The notes under the pieces: model-generated
Seen by the model: the letters and a program-made list of their open reading frames with translations, nothing else
What the model was told of the DNA's origin: nothing
Databases searched by the model: none
Source: Homalodisca vitripennis
Lineage: Eukaryota > Arthropoda > Insecta > Hemiptera > Cicadellidae
Reading direction: 5' to 3'
Length of the DNA: 64,000 nucleotides
NCBI RefSeq assembly: GCF_021130785.1
Contig: NW_025776221.1
Location: 62,001-126,000, forward strand
Part shown: positions 12,216 to 23,245 of the stretch, piece by piece
Numbering within the stretch: position 1 is the first letter of the stretch
Layout: each line of letters begins with the position of its first letter
Position numbers and translations under genes: made by a program

Positions 12216-13894
12216 TGCCTGCAGTAGTATACCTCAAACAATCCTTGTCAGGTGCACCTGCATACAAAAATTAGAAACGCCATAATTTGAAACAAGAAAT
12301 GCCAATTCCACCCGGTATCCTTTGGCTAAGGGCGGGCTCCTAATGAAATCCAAGAAATAACTAAATAATATCTAAAACTAACTTAAAATTAAATAACAAA
12401 ATATAAACTATATAAATGGCAACAATAACAATAACAAATAAATAAAGAATATGATCAGGGTATCACAGATGTTGACTAGTAGAAATGTCCATCATGGTGG
12501 CCGTCCTTCAGCAGAGCGCAAAAGCGAAGGTTCTCTGCGACCACGCATGATGGAGAGATGACAGCAGAAAATCAACTCATCTCCTGGACCCTGAAACCAG
12601 GTTTCAGCCTAGTACCCTTTTAAAGTTAATAATAATTAATAAATAGTTTGCCAAACAATATAGATTTTAATAAAAGTAAAGTTGCCAAAAGTTATCTATC
12701 AAGAATTTTAAGTTAAGTTAAATTACCAAAATTTCAAAATATCACAGACCAATCAATTACTGATAAAAATTAAAATAAACCTTAATATAGAAGCTGGTAA
12801 CATTAGAAAACAATAAATAAACAAGATATTCCATTTAAAAGACTAAAACAATAAGTTATAAAGAAATTTATTTGAGGTATACGCAGTAGCCTACCATACG
12901 TAACAATTTGGTTAAAACATTTTTAAATCAGGCATTTATTTACAGAATTGGCTCAAAATTGGTGAAAAGCAGGGGAAGGGCATCCTGCACTTAAAATAAA
13001 ATTCCCAACTCAAAACAACAACCCCAAAGAAAGTTAGTATGAAAATCCCCTCTGTCACAGGACAAAAATTTAAGCGTTTTACTCTTGGTAAAAAAAAAAA
13101 ATTAAATTATTAGGAAAAAAAACTGATGGCCATAAGTAGCAGCCTATTAACAGGAATCTAAATTTAAAATTTGATGGCAGAAGGCCTTAAATTAACCAAG
13201 TAGGCTATAAGGGGGAGTTATGGGCTAAAAGACCCGAAGAACGTTACATCTCTCAGAAAGGCTTAAAAATTTAGTAAAATGAACCTTCAGCAGTCTCTCT
13301 GGGTTTGTTTACAAAAACTACATACAAAAACTACATAACAAGTGACAACATAACAAACAATATTGGCTGCAGAATAAAAATGAACTGTAACATATAGCCT
13401 AGGACTGGTCCTCACTGAGAGACAGAAAATTAATTTAAGCCGAATAGAAAGGGTGAAAACTAATAAAAGTGTAAGAGAATTAATTTGAAAGCCAATTTAA
13501 AAATTAGTTAACAGCCAGAAGTACTAAAATTTAATAAAAGGCAAAACTACAATTTGGAAAACCATGTGCTCTTAACCTTCACAGTTTGAAAAATAAAAAT
13601 AATCACTAAAATTTAAAAGAAAGCAAAACTTACTCATCAGTGAGGGGCCGTAAACTTAGCCGCACATGTCAGAAGGAAAACAGCTCAGCAAAACTAACAA
13701 ACACTTAATTAAACAAAATATTAAACTGGAGCTACTCCTAACTTGTACACCACGGCTCGGAGTCTTGACGCCACTCTACCGGAAAGGCCAAACGCCTTCA
13801 AATGGTCAGTGGGCTCTGCAGCCAATAAACCACACACACATACACTATATAAAACACACATGAGCCGGGGAGATATAGGTATTGAACCGGCTCA
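12216..13894 (-). mobile_element. Putative 3' LTR of Ty3/Gypsy element
   Basis: Downstream of pol on the minus strand, a G-rich tract is followed by TGAGCCGG, a normal place for an LTR start. The matching CA end would be the TG at 12,216. Inside, still on the minus strand, there is a TATA-like TTTATATAG (about 13,845-13,853), a donor-like GAGTAAG near 13,635 and a long T-rich region. The inferred length is 1,679 bp, long for Gypsy but not unheard of. No 5' LTR copy is present in the window, so both ends are inferred from motifs only, and no target duplication was found. Confidence 0.45.
13843..13856 (-). promoter_or_regulatory. TATA-like box of the LTR
   Basis: Read on the minus strand this is GTTTTATATAGTG, about 40 bases inside the putative LTR start. 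It could drive a transcript leftwards out of the element. Confidence 0.35.
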
Positions 13895-13910
13895 GACTCC
13901 CCCCCCAAAA
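13895..13910 (-). other. Polypurine tract of the Gypsy element
   Basis: On the minus strand TTTTGGGGGGGGAGTC directly precedes TGAGCCGG. A purine run here is the expected primer for plus-strand DNA synthesis in LTR elements. Confidence 0.55.
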
Positions 13911-14167
13911 GGAGGAACTCCCCTCTGTTAATTTCTTCAAAATGAAGAACCAAACGAAATGCCTCTCCCCCCCAATGGTTGAAGAATTATAAACCGGAAA
14001 CCCTGAAGTCTGCAGAAGGGAAAACCAAGAAAATCCAGTTGGAGGCAAGAAATCACTCCAAGAGTTGCGTGGGTACAAAGAAGAAAACAGGAACCTTGAT
14101 CAGGAAGAAAGAGCAGAGGTGATCAGGCCTCTGGACCTAAAACCCTCCCGCACAGACTAAAGAGAAA
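13911..14167 (-). other. Untranslated stretch between pol and the polypurine tract
   Basis: About 257 bases with no env-like frame. The element therefore appears to be a gag-pol type without envelope. Confidence 0.5.
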
Positions 14168-17143
14168 TCACGGATGACTCCGGCAAGGCTTCAGATGGGA
14201 TATGTGCGCCTTCCTGAAAATCTTCCCGGACTGAGGATCTCCCAGTCGGGCAGTCACCGGAGTCAGAAACTTCAAGATGCGGTGGGGACCAGTCAACCTG
14301 TAGCAAAGTTTAGCAGCTCTTTTATCCACAGCCGAACTGACTGGGTGAGCCTTACAGTAAACTAGATCCCCCACCTGGAAGGGATTGGCAATACGACCTC
14401 GGTTGTACTTCCTCCTTACTAACTCCCTAGCCCGAATGAGATTCCACCTGGCTGCCTCCCAAGTGGCTTTCACATTGGGAGTACCAGGAGGTGGCAGAAG
14501 ATCGCTAATTTTCCAAAGGTTCGCCAAAGGGTTGTTTGGCGGAAAGCCAAATAATAACTCGAAAGGTACCGCCTTGTGACTTTCATGCTGGGCCGTATTA
14601 AAGGCAAATTGGATCCAAGGTAGTTGTTGATCCCAGGTGGTCTGATTTTCCGCATGAAAGGCAATGAGAGCAGATCGAAGATTGCGATTAAACCGTTCGG
14701 CGTGAGAAGGCTGAGGATAGAAAGGGGAAGTAGTCACATGGCGGATTCCGTGCCCAAAGCACATTCTTTTAAAGATATTGGAGACAAACTGTGAACCATT
14801 ATCGGAAACTAAGGTGGCGGGGATTCCAAAGTGTTGAAAAAAATGGTTACGAAGTGCTTGCACCGTGAGCTGCGCGGTAGCACTCCGCAATGGGAACAAC
14901 CAAACAAACTTGGAGAAGGCATCCACACAAACAAGTAGGAACTTATTTCCGGACTTGCTACGCGGGAGAGGCCCAACATAGTCAATGAAAACCTTCTCCA
15001 AAGGTTTTTCCGCCACCTCAGATGACAAAAGACCCAACTTGGTATTTTGAGCGGGTTTGCTTAGCGAGCACAGTTCACAAGAACGTACTCGAGCTGCAAT
15101 ATCCCGGTCCATACCTTTCCAGATGAACTGATCCCTAATCTTCGCGATGGTCATATGAATTCCTAGATGTCCGCCCACAGGAGAAGAATGAAAATACTGA
15201 AAGACCATCGGTACAAGAAAGCTTGGCAGCACTAACTTAGGTTTTCTCCGCTGCTTGTCACGGCAGCATAGAGCACCTCGGTACAGAAAATAAGGAGGGT
15301 GGGCACCTCCGTTTTTAAGCTCATTGATGATAGCAGTCAGCTCGGGATCCTTAAGTTGGTGTGGAACAATGTCCGAAAATGCCAGAGGAAAGTCTAGGAG
15401 CACGCCACAACATGGCGGCTCTGATAAATTCTGGTGGTCGTTGGGTAAGTGATACATGCGTGACAGAGTGTCCGCTATGATATTTTGGGTGCCTCGCACG
15501 TGCTGCACTGTGAACTTAAGGGCAGAAATTTGGACTACCCAGCGACCAATCTTCCCGAGCTGACGGGGGTGGGCAAGGAGCCAAGAAAGTGCCTGGTTGT
15601 CGGTTTCCAACAAAAATTCTTTATGTTCTAGGTAACGCCTGAACTTATTAATTCCAAACACGACAGCCAAACATTCCAGCTCATAAACAGAACAACTCTT
15701 CTTCTCACAAGGGGTTAACGTGCGTGAAGCATAAGCTATGGGCTGCCGGATACCATCTACTTCTTGCGATAAAACAGCAGCAACGGCTAAGGAGGAAGCA
15801 TCAGTTTGCAAGACGAACTTACGACTGAAATCAGGCATAGCCAAGACTGGAGGCTGCATCACTGCCTCTTTCAGCTGCTCAAAAGCAGTCTGTTGCGCTT
15901 CACCCCACTCAAACTTGGCACCCTTTTTCCTAAGAGAGTTCAGAGGGGCCACCACTTCAGCAACATTGGAGATGAAACAACGATAAAAATTTATCATTCC
16001 CACAAAACGGGCAATCCCCTTGGCATCCTTAGGAGGAGGAAACTCCCTGATTGCCTGGGTTCTCTCTGGATCAATACAAACACCTCGAGAAGAGACAAGA
16101 TGACCCAGAAACGATATTTCAGGCTGAGCAAAACTCACCTTTTCAGGATTGACGGTAAGGCCAGACTCTCGCAGCCTAGTTAGAACTTCCTCTAGATGAG
16201 TCAAGTGCTCCTCATAACTCTCACTGTACACAAGCAGGTCATCCAGATAGTTGAACACGAACTTAAATTTGACATCATGAAAGATAAAATCCAGGAGTCT
16301 GGTGAGTGTTTGGGCCCCCACAGCCAAGCCCATTGGCACTCGGGTGAACTGGTACAAATTCCAAGGCACACAAAAGGCAGTGAGAGGTCGAGACTCGTGT
16401 TTTAGAGGAATCTGATGATATGCCTGATTAAGATCAAAAATGGAGAAATACTTGGCCTTACCAAACCAGTCGAAAGCAGAATGCAAATCGGGGAGAGGCA
16501 CGGAGTCAATTTCTATCTGAGCATTGAGCTTTCGATAATCCAGGACCAATCTGGACTTCCCATTAGGTTTCGGCACTAGAAACGCTGGACTGGAAAAATC
16601 TGAGCAAGACGGCTTGATTACCCCACTCTTAAGTAAATCATCAATCATATTTCTCAGAATTTCCATCTTGGGCGGAGCAAGCTTATATGGATGGGAACGT
16701 ACAGGACGGGTGTCTGTAAGACGAATCTCGTATTCCAAGAGATTGGTCGTGCCCAGTTTGTCAGTTAGGACTTCAGGAAAACTGGAACAAATCTGCCTTA
16801 TGTCCTCAGCCTCTTTCGGCGTAAGATGTCCTAGTTGGTCAGGAGGAGTCAAGCTCTTATCTTCCATCTCTAAGGCAGCAGTCCCACGAGACTCGACATC
16901 TGAAAAGGGAACGAGCACCCGCCTGGCGAAAGCAAAGAAAACATGACTGGAGGCCAAATCCAAAATCATGCCAGTTTTTCCGATAAAATCTGCTCCCAAG
17001 ATGAAAGGAAAAGTCAGGTCCTTAGCCACCAAAAAGCTCCAATCCCAAGAGAAATAATTAATTTTGATGTGAATCTGGGCACTACAGATAATAGGTAAAG
17101 GTGTGCGTGAAGCAGTCCAGCAGATAAGTGAACTAGGCTCAAC
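14168..17143 (-). CDS. pol: Ty3/Gypsy pol: reverse transcriptase, RNase H, integrase
   Basis: Long minus-strand frame of about 954 residues counted from a codon at 17,032; it continues open upstream to a TAG at 17,144-17,146. It starts in the end of an aspartic protease (FILGADFI). RT has its first catalytic Asp near residue 200 (FSIFDLNQAYHQI) and the YLDD active site at 262-265. RNase H has Asp at 411 (QTDAS), 478 (ETDNQ) and 521 (IADTLSR). Integrase has a zinc-binding H..H..C..C region at about 615-655, a catalytic triad Asp684, Asp744 and Glu779, and a C-terminal GPY/F-like module (LTGPHRI, about 913). The order PR-RT-RH-IN is that of Ty3/Gypsy. No frameshift or stop falls inside RT to integrase, so this part decayed little. 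Downstream lies the polypurine tract; upstream is the broken protease frame. Confidence 0.95.
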   Translation of the reverse strand, partial: VEPSSLICWTASRTPLPIICSAQIHIKINYFSWDWSFLVAKDLTFPFILGADFIGKTGMILDLASSHVFFAFARRVLVPFSDVESRGTAALEMEDKSLTPPDQLGHLTPKEAEDIRQICSSFPEVLTDKLGTTNLLEYEIRLTDTRPVRSHPYKLAPPKMEILRNMIDDLLKSGVIKPSCSDFSSPAFLVPKPNGKSRLVLDYRKLNAQIEIDSVPLPDLHSAFDWFGKAKYFSIFDLNQAYHQIPLKHESRPLTAFCVPWNLYQFTRVPMGLAVGAQTLTRLLDFIFHDVKFKFVFNYLDDLLVYSESYEEHLTHLEEVLTRLRESGLTVNPEKVSFAQPEISFLGHLVSSRGVCIDPERTQAIREFPPPKDAKGIARFVGMINFYRCFISNVAEVVAPLNSLRKKGAKFEWGEAQQTAFEQLKEAVMQPPVLAMPDFSRKFVLQTDASSLAVAAVLSQEVDGIRQPIAYASRTLTPCEKKSCSVYELECLAVVFGINKFRRYLEHKEFLLETDNQALSWLLAHPRQLGKIGRWVVQISALKFTVQHVRGTQNIIADTLSRMYHLPNDHQNLSEPPCCGVLLDFPLAFSDIVPHQLKDPELTAIINELKNGGAHPPYFLYRGALCCRDKQRRKPKLVLPSFLVPMVFQYFHSSPVGGHLGIHMTIAKIRDQFIWKGMDRDIAARVRSCELCSLSKPAQNTKLGLLSSEVAEKPLEKVFIDYVGPLPRSKSGNKFLLVCVDAFSKFVWLFPLRSATAQLTVQALRNHFFQHFGIPATLVSDNGSQFVSNIFKRMCFGHGIRHVTTSPFYPQPSHAERFNRNLRSALIAFHAENQTTWDQQLPWIQFAFNTAQHESHKAVPFELLFGFPPNNPLANLWKISDLLPPPGTPNVKATWEAARWNLIRARELVRRKYNRGRIANPFQVGDLVYCKAHPVSSAVDKRAAKLCYRLTGPHRILKFLTPVTARLGDPQSGKIFRKAHISHLKPCRSHP

Positions 17144-17491
17144 CTACCGTATTAGCCCAGAGGATTTTAGATCTTCAAAAAACGACAAAGAAATCAGGCT
17201 GCGTGCTGACCCAGAATCAACCAGGGCCTTCTGCACCACATTCCCCACAAGTACATCCAGTTGTGGGCAGGTTGAGCGGGCAGCCCTTACTCCCTGCGCA
17301 GCCAGAGCAGCAACCTCCCCTCTCGGCCAACGATGATAACTGTCCCCAAGTCTATTTCTTTCTGTTTTCTTTCTGTTCTGCATTAAACCAGCTACTCTTT
17401 TACCATCAAAATCAGGTACATATTTGCCCTCAAAATTACCTTTACGGCACGAGTCGGGCTTACTCGTCCGCAAGCTTACTAGTTTTTTTTT
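17144..17491 (-). pseudogene. pro: Gypsy protease N-terminal part, interrupted by TAG
   Basis: Same reading frame as pol, separated from it by a single TAG (17,144-17,146). It contains the retropepsin active-site signature VDSGSARS, and the rest of the protease lies on the other side of the stop. The frame is open upstream to a TAA at 17,492-17,494, inside the A-run that forms the frameshift site, so translation would enter from gag. The stop probably inactivates this copy. Stop readthrough cannot be excluded from sequence alone, since some retroelements use it, but frameshifting already serves the gag/pro junction here. Confidence 0.8.
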
Positions 17492-17859
17492 TTATTAAGT
17501 GGACAAAACGGTCTAATATGTCCCACTTGCTTGCAGCCATAACAGGTAGGAGGCTGCCTACGGGAAGGAGCAGCTGCTGGCTCAGACTGCACCGGAGCAT
17601 GGACCGGCCCCGGAGGCAAGTGAGGAAGATGCCTCGACATGGCCTCCCTTTGATCATCCGCATCCTGAACCCCTCTAGAGATGATGGAGAGGCGGTCCAA
17701 ATCCGCAAAAGATGCGGGACGGCTACAAAAAATCAAACGGGAGCGTTCTTCAGGTTTAATGCCCTCCAAAATAAGGCTCACCAACTCCGTTTCGCTCAAG
17801 TTCAAGCGCAACACCCGGGCTTGGGTTATTGGTAATACTGAATAACGATCACATCCAAG
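17479..17859 (-). pseudogene. gag: Gypsy gag, C-terminal part with zinc knuckle
   Basis: Minus-strand frame of about 126 residues ending in TAG at 17,479-17,481. A helical segment (LNLSETELVSLILEGIKPEE) is followed by a Pro/Arg-rich linker and a CCHC zinc knuckle, CYGCKQVGHIRPFC (C-x2-C-x4-H-x4-C), typical of nucleocapsid. The frame is closed upstream by a TAG at 17,860-17,862 and has no ATG near its start. The matrix and most of the capsid region are missing, so this copy is 5'-truncated at or near this point. It overlaps the protease frame by the A-run, matching -1 frameshift expression. Confidence 0.85.
17482..17488 (-). promoter_or_regulatory. -1 ribosomal frameshift heptamer A_AAA_AAC
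   Basis: In gag phase the minus strand reads AAA AAA AAC TAG. The heptamer A_AAA_AAC has the X_XXY_YYZ form, directly followed by the gag stop. Moving back one base enters the protease/pol frame, which opens within the same A-run. The motif and both phases are seen directly. Use as a frameshift signal is inferred from known retroviral and retrotransposon sites. Confidence 0.65.
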
Positions 17860-17982
17860 CTATATGCAAATACTGTCTCTGTAGCAAGTTTAGTCTGGGT
17901 ATTAAAAAAATTAAGCTCGCGTTATATTGTATAAGCTCATACATACACAAATACACACCCATAAGACCGTCGTACAGATATT

Positions 17983-18368
17983 CGCTAACGCTCAGCCAAA
18001 TTCCATGGAGTGATAATTAAAGATAATCGATTTCAGTGTTGTTTATATATAAATAAAGCTTTGTGCAAAATTTCAAGTATATAGATCGTTTTGTTTTCGA
18101 GAGAAAAGCCTGTTTATTAAAAAATATCGCAATTGGACAATGAATATATAAAGTTGACTAAAATTCTCTTCTATGGCTTAGCTTAGTAGATAGTAGAAGT
18201 TACTGATATCGGACAAATATCATATCGGTCTGGATGTGTATCCACGACATCGCAGTATCAATCTGATATCTATAATTGAAACTTTACAGACAGCTTTATT
18301 TCAATACAAGGAAATTTGAGTTTGATGGTGGTGCATATCACTCCATGGAAGTTGGCTGAGCGTTCGTG
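17983..18368. mobile_element. Inverted-repeat element, about 386 bp
   Basis: A 32-base end (17,983-18,014, containing CTCAGCC and TCCATGGAGTGAT) recurs in reverse complement at 18,337-18,368 with about three mismatches. The interior is A+T-rich and non-coding. Size and ends suit a MITE or the end of a larger dispersed repeat. No target duplication is clear. It lies just past the truncated end of the Gypsy element. Confidence 0.5.
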
Positions 18369-21074
18369 AAAATATTTAAATTGGTCTCATGAGTAACGAT
18401 GAAGGCGACAATAAAATCGTTGAATAAATAAACATACAATCATATGACATTTTAACGAGTGATACATATAGGTAATTTTATATTTTAGCATGCGACCTCA
18501 GAGAAGCCTGTTACGTGACACGTGGTGTACCTTGTTCGAGTAGATCTTAGAAGTTACTGTAATTGATGTATTATATAATCAGTTTGTAATTCGTGATAAT
18601 AACGCTGATGGGAACCCTGTTAACTGCTCTTCAAACTGCAAAAATATAACTGTAATAGCGTATCTGCAAGTCCTTTGCAAACTACACTCAATATAAATCT
18701 ACAAAGATTCACTATAAGCAATCGATAAAAGTCCTATTGGTATTACAATAGAAGTGATAAGTAGAATAAGCTATGCAATTCAATACGTATTTTATTTACA
18801 ATAAATTAATATCAATACCTAAAATTATAATTAGTTACAATTTGTATTATTTTTAAACTCAAAATAATTAAATATCTTCTCCATTATTTTTTTTCTTAAC
18901 AAACTCATTAGATGTAATAATTTCATATAAATTAAAATCGATGTGAAGTGAAGAATTCGTAAAATGTTAGTATGCACCATGTATATTTCTATTAAAATTA
19001 GTGTGTTATGTGAAAAAGAAACATTTATGTAGTAAGTATAATTTTACACTAATTTTAGCTTGTGACAATATTTTGCAAATAATAAGTTTTTTAACCACCC
19101 AGAAATAAATTAGGGAATAGTGGAATTCTAAAAATGCTATTATTTCTTGGTATGATCATCAATTCATAACAATCTTTATTGGTGATTTTGCTACTTCTGA
19201 TAATGAAACACTTTATTTCCACAAACTGGACGGAGTAAGCCACAGGGAATTCTTTTAAAACTTGGTAGAAAATGTTATGGAAACAACTTAACTCACAGAC
19301 TTTAGGGATGTTAAAACTCTTACCAAGTATACATTAATTAAAAACGCTTTAATTTGGCGTTGAAATTCCCTGGGTATTACAGAAGAATGTAAAAGCTGCT
19401 GGCTTCTTTTTAGCCAAATATCTCCAGTTAAAATAAACCGAGCTGTAATCATCATGAAATATCTTCCTACACTACTCTAAACTTACAAAGTAAATTCGAT
19501 AAATAGGAAAATTGGACACCAATCCACAAGAATGTACTACCTAGTTTGGTGACTTAATGTTCAATGCTGAATATTTGTTATTAATTTTTCAATAATGTTT
19601 TTTCACGAAATATATTTATTTTTACGTATTAAAAGAAATTAAATACGAGCATCTAATTTTTAGGGCATATAAAGTGCAAATCTTTGGAAATGGTTAATAA
19701 AATACTTACTAATCATACTTAGTAAAAAAAGTTACGAAGTAAAAGTGTAACCAACCTTGTTTAAAAGATACTCTCCTGGTCACTAATCTAATATTTTACA
19801 TAGCTGACTAATCAAATTAATAACAAGAGCTCTACAGCATAAATAAGTCAATTCTGCTAAATAGATTCAATGTTAGAGAAAACAATGAATTCATGAGAAT
19901 TTCTCTTATGTTACTTAGCTGGTAAAGAAGATTATTCGTTGTTTAATTTATGGAGGGATTAGTGTAAAAGCCTTGTCAAACAATACCCAACTGTGAAGTT
20001 TAATTAAACCGATGTTGCGGTGAATACATGGTTTCACTTCCACTTCTTCGCTTAGCAATAAACTTTCAAGTAATCTGATAAAAAATTACCCATTACAATG
20101 CATGAATAAAAATTATGGAGAAAATCTAAAACTAATTTTGATAAGTATTTAAATTACATTGTTCAAAATATTTCCCCTACAAAAGTAATAGACTATTGAT
20201 TACATAGTATTATTATATTTTGAAGGATTAAGTAAAATAAACAAGTAAATCGTTTAAAAGAACCGACAATAAAAATTGCAATCCCGAGTATGATAAAGTC
20301 ATTTCATTCTTTCATAAAAAAGAATGCCAAAAGTGGAAAACCTATAGTGACTTCATTCGGTAAACTACAGATGGCAATTAATTGGATACCATTAGATACG
20401 GTGGTAATATTTACAGTTTCTTCTTCTCGTAACATTAAAATTAAGAACACACTAAAAACTTAGTTATTAAATGTGGTATTCTTTTTCAAATATAATACAG
20501 AATAAATGATCTTTTACCACTCACTTTTCTTAAATTATTTAAGAAAAAAGAAAAATCTTTAAATAAACCATTGTTAGGGAACACAATGCGTACTACAATC
20601 AATTTACTTTCCTAACCATCCTCAATTTTTCACCATAACTCCAGCTACTGCTCCAGATATTTAGTTTTTCTATTATGTATATCTAATTTATATGCATTTT
20701 TATTTTAGAAGCATTATTTTATTTAGTGTTTTTTGACTGAAAGGATCCTTCAAACTAAAAATTCATTTCTATATACGCTGGTGCATACTATACATGTTAG
20801 TTTATGATTCATGCTCGATTAAATGGTAAGAATTTTCTCTTAAAATACTAAACTTCATGAATTCATTGAGGAATGCGATTAAAGATCTTTATATTAGTGT
20901 GTGGTACATCTATGTGTTTCTTACATTAACGTGTGTGTTTTAACTTCATTTGACTTTTTTATACACCTGACGATAGGACTTTCATCCCGAAACATGTAGT
21001 GACAAATTTACAAAAGCATGTAGTAAGATAATTTATTTTAGAAGCATTGAATAGGTAAAGTACCATATATTTGG
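18369..21074. other. A+T-rich stretch, nothing recognised
   Basis: Only short random frames; no repeats shared with other parts of the window were noticed. Confidence 0.5.
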
Positions 21075-21150
21075 CTAATGGAAATACCACTTCACCTCTA
21101 TTATACAGGATAGCTGCTGGGTTACTATACTGTGATATTTTAGAGCCTGA

Positions 21151-21351
21151 ATGTGTCTGATGTCAAAACGAAGCAGTGTTCGATACGAACGCCTTCGTCG
21201 CCGACTTTTTATGCATCTCCTCAGACAGACTGAACTCGAAATTCCAGGAGTAAACCAGTGCCTGATTTCAGACGCTGCACTAAGCAAAAGTGAAATGGAA
21301 CCAAGCTCATTATTTGCATTGGATGAACCCTTCCTACAATGGCTATTTTAG
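21151..21351 (+). CDS. Candidate C-terminal exon, unknown protein
   Basis: A 66-codon frame with balanced composition, clearly less A+T-rich than its neighbours. It has an Arg-rich stretch (RYERLRRRLFMHLLRQ) and ends EPFLQWLF before TAG at 21,349-21,351. An in-frame TGA lies immediately upstream, so an exon would have to begin within or just before the frame. The nearest acceptor-like string is TATTATACAG at about 21,101-21,110. The antisense strand is also open over part of it. I do not recognise the family; it could equally be an exonised repeat fragment. Confidence 0.25.
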   Translation: MCLMSKRSSVRYERLRRRLFMHLLRQTELEIPGVNQCLISDAALSKSEMEPSSLFALDEPFLQWLF

Positions 21352-23034
21352 TCATGATCAAGTCCTGCAGCGTAATATGAGTTCTTAAGATTTTTATGCC
21401 ACATGGTAGTGCATGATCACGCAAAGATAGGTAATCGACTTTCCATTTTCTTTAACTCAGTAAAACGCTTCATTGATTTGAGAAATAAAATGAGGTTTCG
21501 TGGCTACTATAAACATGAATTCGTATATTCATTGTAACATCAGGAGTAAAATTGAGTGTACCACGATGCTGTAAAGTAAATAAAATATTTTTATAGGAGC
21601 AATTTCAATTAATTTTTTAACACGTCAGCTGAACTTTGTCGTATGAATTAGGCCTAAATAAAGTCCTACTTATGTTACTGCTTTGCAAGGCTTACTTTTC
21701 TCTGAGAAGATTTACTAAACCCAGCTTAACGGTAAAATTTTGAGTCAATGAAACTAATTCGCTAAGTCTTTTCCTTATTTATTAAAAAACTTCTCAGTAA
21801 ACCATACATGATCATTAACAACTGTAATCTCACTTAGTGGATGCTTCTTGTCACACTTGTCACATAAAGAAAAAATATACAACTAATTTAAAACTAAAGC
21901 TTAAGTTTATTTTTTATCTTAGTGTCCCGTACAATAATTTGTGTAGAATAATAATCTTGGATTTCAAATTGTTTATTCAGCTGCCAGTATATAAATCAGC
22001 ATTGCGTTATTTAAGAAGTATTGCCTATCTGTCTTACAAAGTTACAATCATTACCGATAACAGAATTTAAATTGTGATTAATTTACATTATTGTACGCGC
22101 CAGTGACACACATTTACGTGTGGGATGGTTACGTTGCTAAACATGTAATTGTGTAATCAGAGAATATATTTCACTCAACATAGCACTACTACTGAAACAC
22201 TAAATGTATTGTTGTGTGCACTGAGATCTATTTGGGTAGAGTACAATGTTGGTGTACAATAATCAGGTGAGATACACACATATTTTGCAACTAGAACCAG
22301 AAGTTTAATATGTCATTCCACAATGTAGAATAATGCTTAATTTATGCGATGAAGTTAAAATAAAATAATATTAACAATTTATTACGATTTAAGAACTAGA
22401 AGAAACGTTAAAGAGTAAAACTATATTTGTCTTGAACCCATAAAATAACTGCACAAAAATTTTAATTCTTGCCTGGGAACTACCAAACTTTGAACGAAAA
22501 TCATACCTTTAAAAATCATAAACATTATGTATTCACATTAATAAAATAGAATCCAATAATAATAACATTAACAGGTTTCCTGATGTTAAAGGAAACTTGA
22601 CCTCAGCTAAGAAAATAATTGGGGAAATATACATTGCAACTGATATAAATAATTTAACTACAGGTAATCAAATAAATAATAGACCCTGTAATTCAATAAT
22701 AAGCATAACTAAACAATTTTGATTTTGTTTTTATTCAACATTACAGTTTGTATTGTATGGTCTCAGTGCATTAACATAGTACTGAGATCAAAAAATAAGA
22801 ACAAAAACAAATATGAACCAACTAGTTAATAGGTAAATTGCTTCTCAATTTGTTAAAACAAATTAAGCCTAGAGGCTTACTTGGTTTAAATTTCAATTAA
22901 TAAATATACAGTAACCCGGACCTAAAATGTATTACGTAAAGTATCAGTCATGATTAATCTTTCCGAACTACCTAATAATTCATAACCAGTTTATCGTCTG
23001 AAATATAACTGAGGTGTTTACTATAAATTAGTAC
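21352..23034. other. A+T-rich stretch, nothing recognised
   Basis: No convincing ORF, inverted repeat or tandem repeat was seen. Confidence 0.5.
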
Positions 23035-23245
23035 TAGAAGAAGATGGTCATGTAGGTCATGTTAAAATAAAACTTGCTTAAATATATCGGTCTGAGATTC
23101 TGAAACTGCACCTTGCACGGCTGTACACCACACGACTGTATGATGTGACAGGTAGAACATGACATCGCGTGTCTGTCAGAAGGTAGTACTGCTCCACCTC
23201 AATCTTGTAGTACTACCTTCATGCATCAGTTACTCAAGGTTGGTG
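23035..23245 (+). repeat. Diverged copy of a dispersed GC-richer repeat
   Basis: Roughly 75-80% similar by eye to 40,275-40,420 and, inverted, to 37,263-37,408 in the palindrome arms. Shared strings include GAACATGACATCGC, CTGCTCCACC and ATGCATCAGTTACTCA. No ORF is shared. It belongs to an unnamed repeat family. Confidence 0.6.

Noticed and set aside
15738..16946. Several plus-strand ORFs of 60-125 codons
   Set aside because: They are antisense shadows of the Gypsy pol frame.
17863..18400. 5' LTR of the Gypsy element
   Set aside because: Searched for TGAGCCGG or other sequence of the 3' LTR to the right of gag; none was seen, so the element is 5'-truncated.
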